Shown here in pieces: positions 20,414 to 20,900 of a stretch of 20,900 nt of DNA; position 1 is the stretch's first letter, and each line of letters opens with the position of its first letter. The notes under the pieces are model-generated. The model was not told the origin of the DNA. It saw nothing but the letters and a program-made list of their open reading frames with translations, and made no database searches. The stretch covers positions 1 through 20,900 of the IMG/VR virus record IMGVR_UViG_3300035666_000194. One strand, given 5' to 3'. The DNA comes from a virus. A program made the translations under genes and the position numbers.

Positions 20414-20900
20414 AGGTCAGCCTCCAGCAGGGCAGCCTGCACGAGGGGGTCAGCCTCGGGGGTCATGGCGATCTCCTCCCGCCAGGCCACGTCCGCCATG
20501 GCGGTCTGCAGCGGCGGGGGGAGGAGGCGGCTGTCAGCGTCGGTCCAATCACCGCAGCCATCAAGTCGGCGGGCCATGGCCGTGACGCGGCGGATGTTCT
20601 GCTCGTTGTTCAGCTGCTGGCCGAGGTGGATGAGGGGCGCGAAGATGCGCCAGTGCTGGATCTTCAGCTCCTGCTCTTCCCGCGAGAGGGGCTTGCCCAT
20701 GCCGGAGAGGTTGGCGATGATCCTGGCGAGGGCCCGATAGGCGTCAGCGCTGGGCAGGTTGGCGACCTTGGCCAGCTCGACCGCAGCGGAACAGGATTCG
20801 GTGTATTGCCGGTTCTCAGGATCAACGGCGCCGATGATTGCGGCTTCATCGCCGGTGAGCCAGCCGTAGAGGGGGATCTGCAGGGTGCCGACGCGATCAT
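20218..20900 (-). CDS. Tail assembly chaperone, 0-frame product (G-like), runs off right edge
   Basis: The frame is open from the window edge, so the start lies outside; at least 226 residues are visible. It reads DRVGTLQIPLYGWLTGDEAA, AIIGAVDPENRQY, VELAKVANLPSADAYRALAR, then MGKPLSREEQELKIQHWRIF and DADSRLLPPPLQTAMADVAW. It is helical and charged with no membrane segment. After the slippery site it continues 62 codons of Ser/Thr/Pro/Ala-rich text before a TAA/TGA-type stop at 20218, unlike the folded upstream part. Starting it at ATG 20700 would miss the conserved upstream section. It is the short partner in a programmed frameshift pair. The family is assigned from the layout and slippery site as much as from the sequence. 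Confidence 0.65.
   Translation of the reverse strand, partial: DRVGTLQIPLYGWLTGDEAAIIGAVDPENRQYTESCSAAVELAKVANLPSADAYRALARIIANLSGMGKPLSREEQELKIQHWRIFAPLIHLGQQLNNEQNIRRVTAMARRLDGCGDWTDADSRLLPPPLQTAMADVAWREEIAMTPEADPLVQAALLEADLGKLLPEPSPRPSPTGETSTGSSEASTPPTPTAAASASGSSRRPTSSKRSTGATAAAAKRSTPLS
20407..20425 (-). other. Programmed -1 ribosomal frameshift site (GGGAAAG) with upstream SD-like element
   Basis: On the minus strand the heptamer GGGAAAG (20413-20407) is in phase as G-GGA-AAG, the pattern X-XXY-YYZ and the same heptamer as the lambda G/GT site. The -1 frame is closed by TGA 20419-20417, just before the heptamer, and open after it. GGAGG at 20425-20421, seven bases upstream, could pair with 16S rRNA and favour backward slipping, as in dnaX. 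No clear downstream hairpin was found. Confidence 0.8.

Noticed and set aside
19703-20740. 345-residue plus-strand frame across chaperone region
   Set aside because: Gly/Arg/Ala-rich shadow; minus frames there show clear protein character and a slippery site.
20664-20900. 78-residue minus-strand frame at the right edge
   Set aside because: Pro/Ser-rich, overlapping the open chaperone frame (DRVGTLQIPLYGWL...) that continues directly into 20700.
1-20900. tRNA genes, CRISPR arrays, integrase or attachment sites
   Set aside because: No cloverleaf, spaced repeats or recombinase motifs were seen on reading the window.

Overview
This GC-rich window is part of a tailed phage or prophage structural region with a long tail. 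It carries tail morphogenesis genes, a scaffold and major capsid protein pair, and adhesion or fibre genes. Nearly all genes are on the minus strand, so transcription runs from position 20900 down to 1. The host is probably a high-GC unicellular cyanobacterium of the Synechococcus/Cyanobium kind. This rests on remembered resemblances: the baseplate-hub C-terminal style, the 'YxRDxxGRFA' basic protein, and a small 'QEFELERMRR' protein. No terminase, portal, integrase, lysis gene, tRNA or CRISPR array is visible, so lifestyle and exact host cannot be settled here.

Layout in the direction of transcription: (1) 20900-19754, a tail assembly chaperone-like gene in two overlapping frames joined by a lambda-type GGGAAAG slippery site. 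(2) 19713-18862, the probable major tail tube protein, followed by an intrinsic terminator. (3) 18832-17086, a mosaic stretch where two plus-strand genes (18551-18832 and 17086-17817) are interleaved with a small basic protein gene and a tail-terminator-like gene on the minus strand. (4) 16980-12829, a 1383-residue tape measure protein. (5) 12829-6471, a chain of tightly coupled tail-tip, hub and adhesion genes, two of them with LamG-like lectin domains. (6) 6427-4402, scaffold and HK97-fold major capsid protein. (7) 4361-1, a capsid-proximal small protein, a strong terminator, small baseplate-type proteins, a 974-residue beta-helical fibre and the start of a kelch-like repeat protein that leaves the window.

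Many genes are translationally coupled by ATGA, GTGA or TGATG overlaps. Where they are not coupled, a short motif (consensus SGGAAANCT, often continuing as CAGGGC) precedes the next start. I count nine copies, each in the orientation of its gene, including both plus-strand genes. This suggests a phage-specific expression signal, either promoter or leader RNA. Two nearby leaders (scaffold and capsid) also hold three hairpins with the same GGC-GCGAU-GCC tip and different lower stems; an AUG lies in each tip.

The most noteworthy items are the programmed frameshift, the recurrent gene-start motif, the repeated AUG-in-loop hairpins, the two plus-strand accessory genes (one with an NblA-like pattern), a small beta domain shared by the tail tube and a tail-tip protein, and the unusual order with head genes downstream of tail genes.
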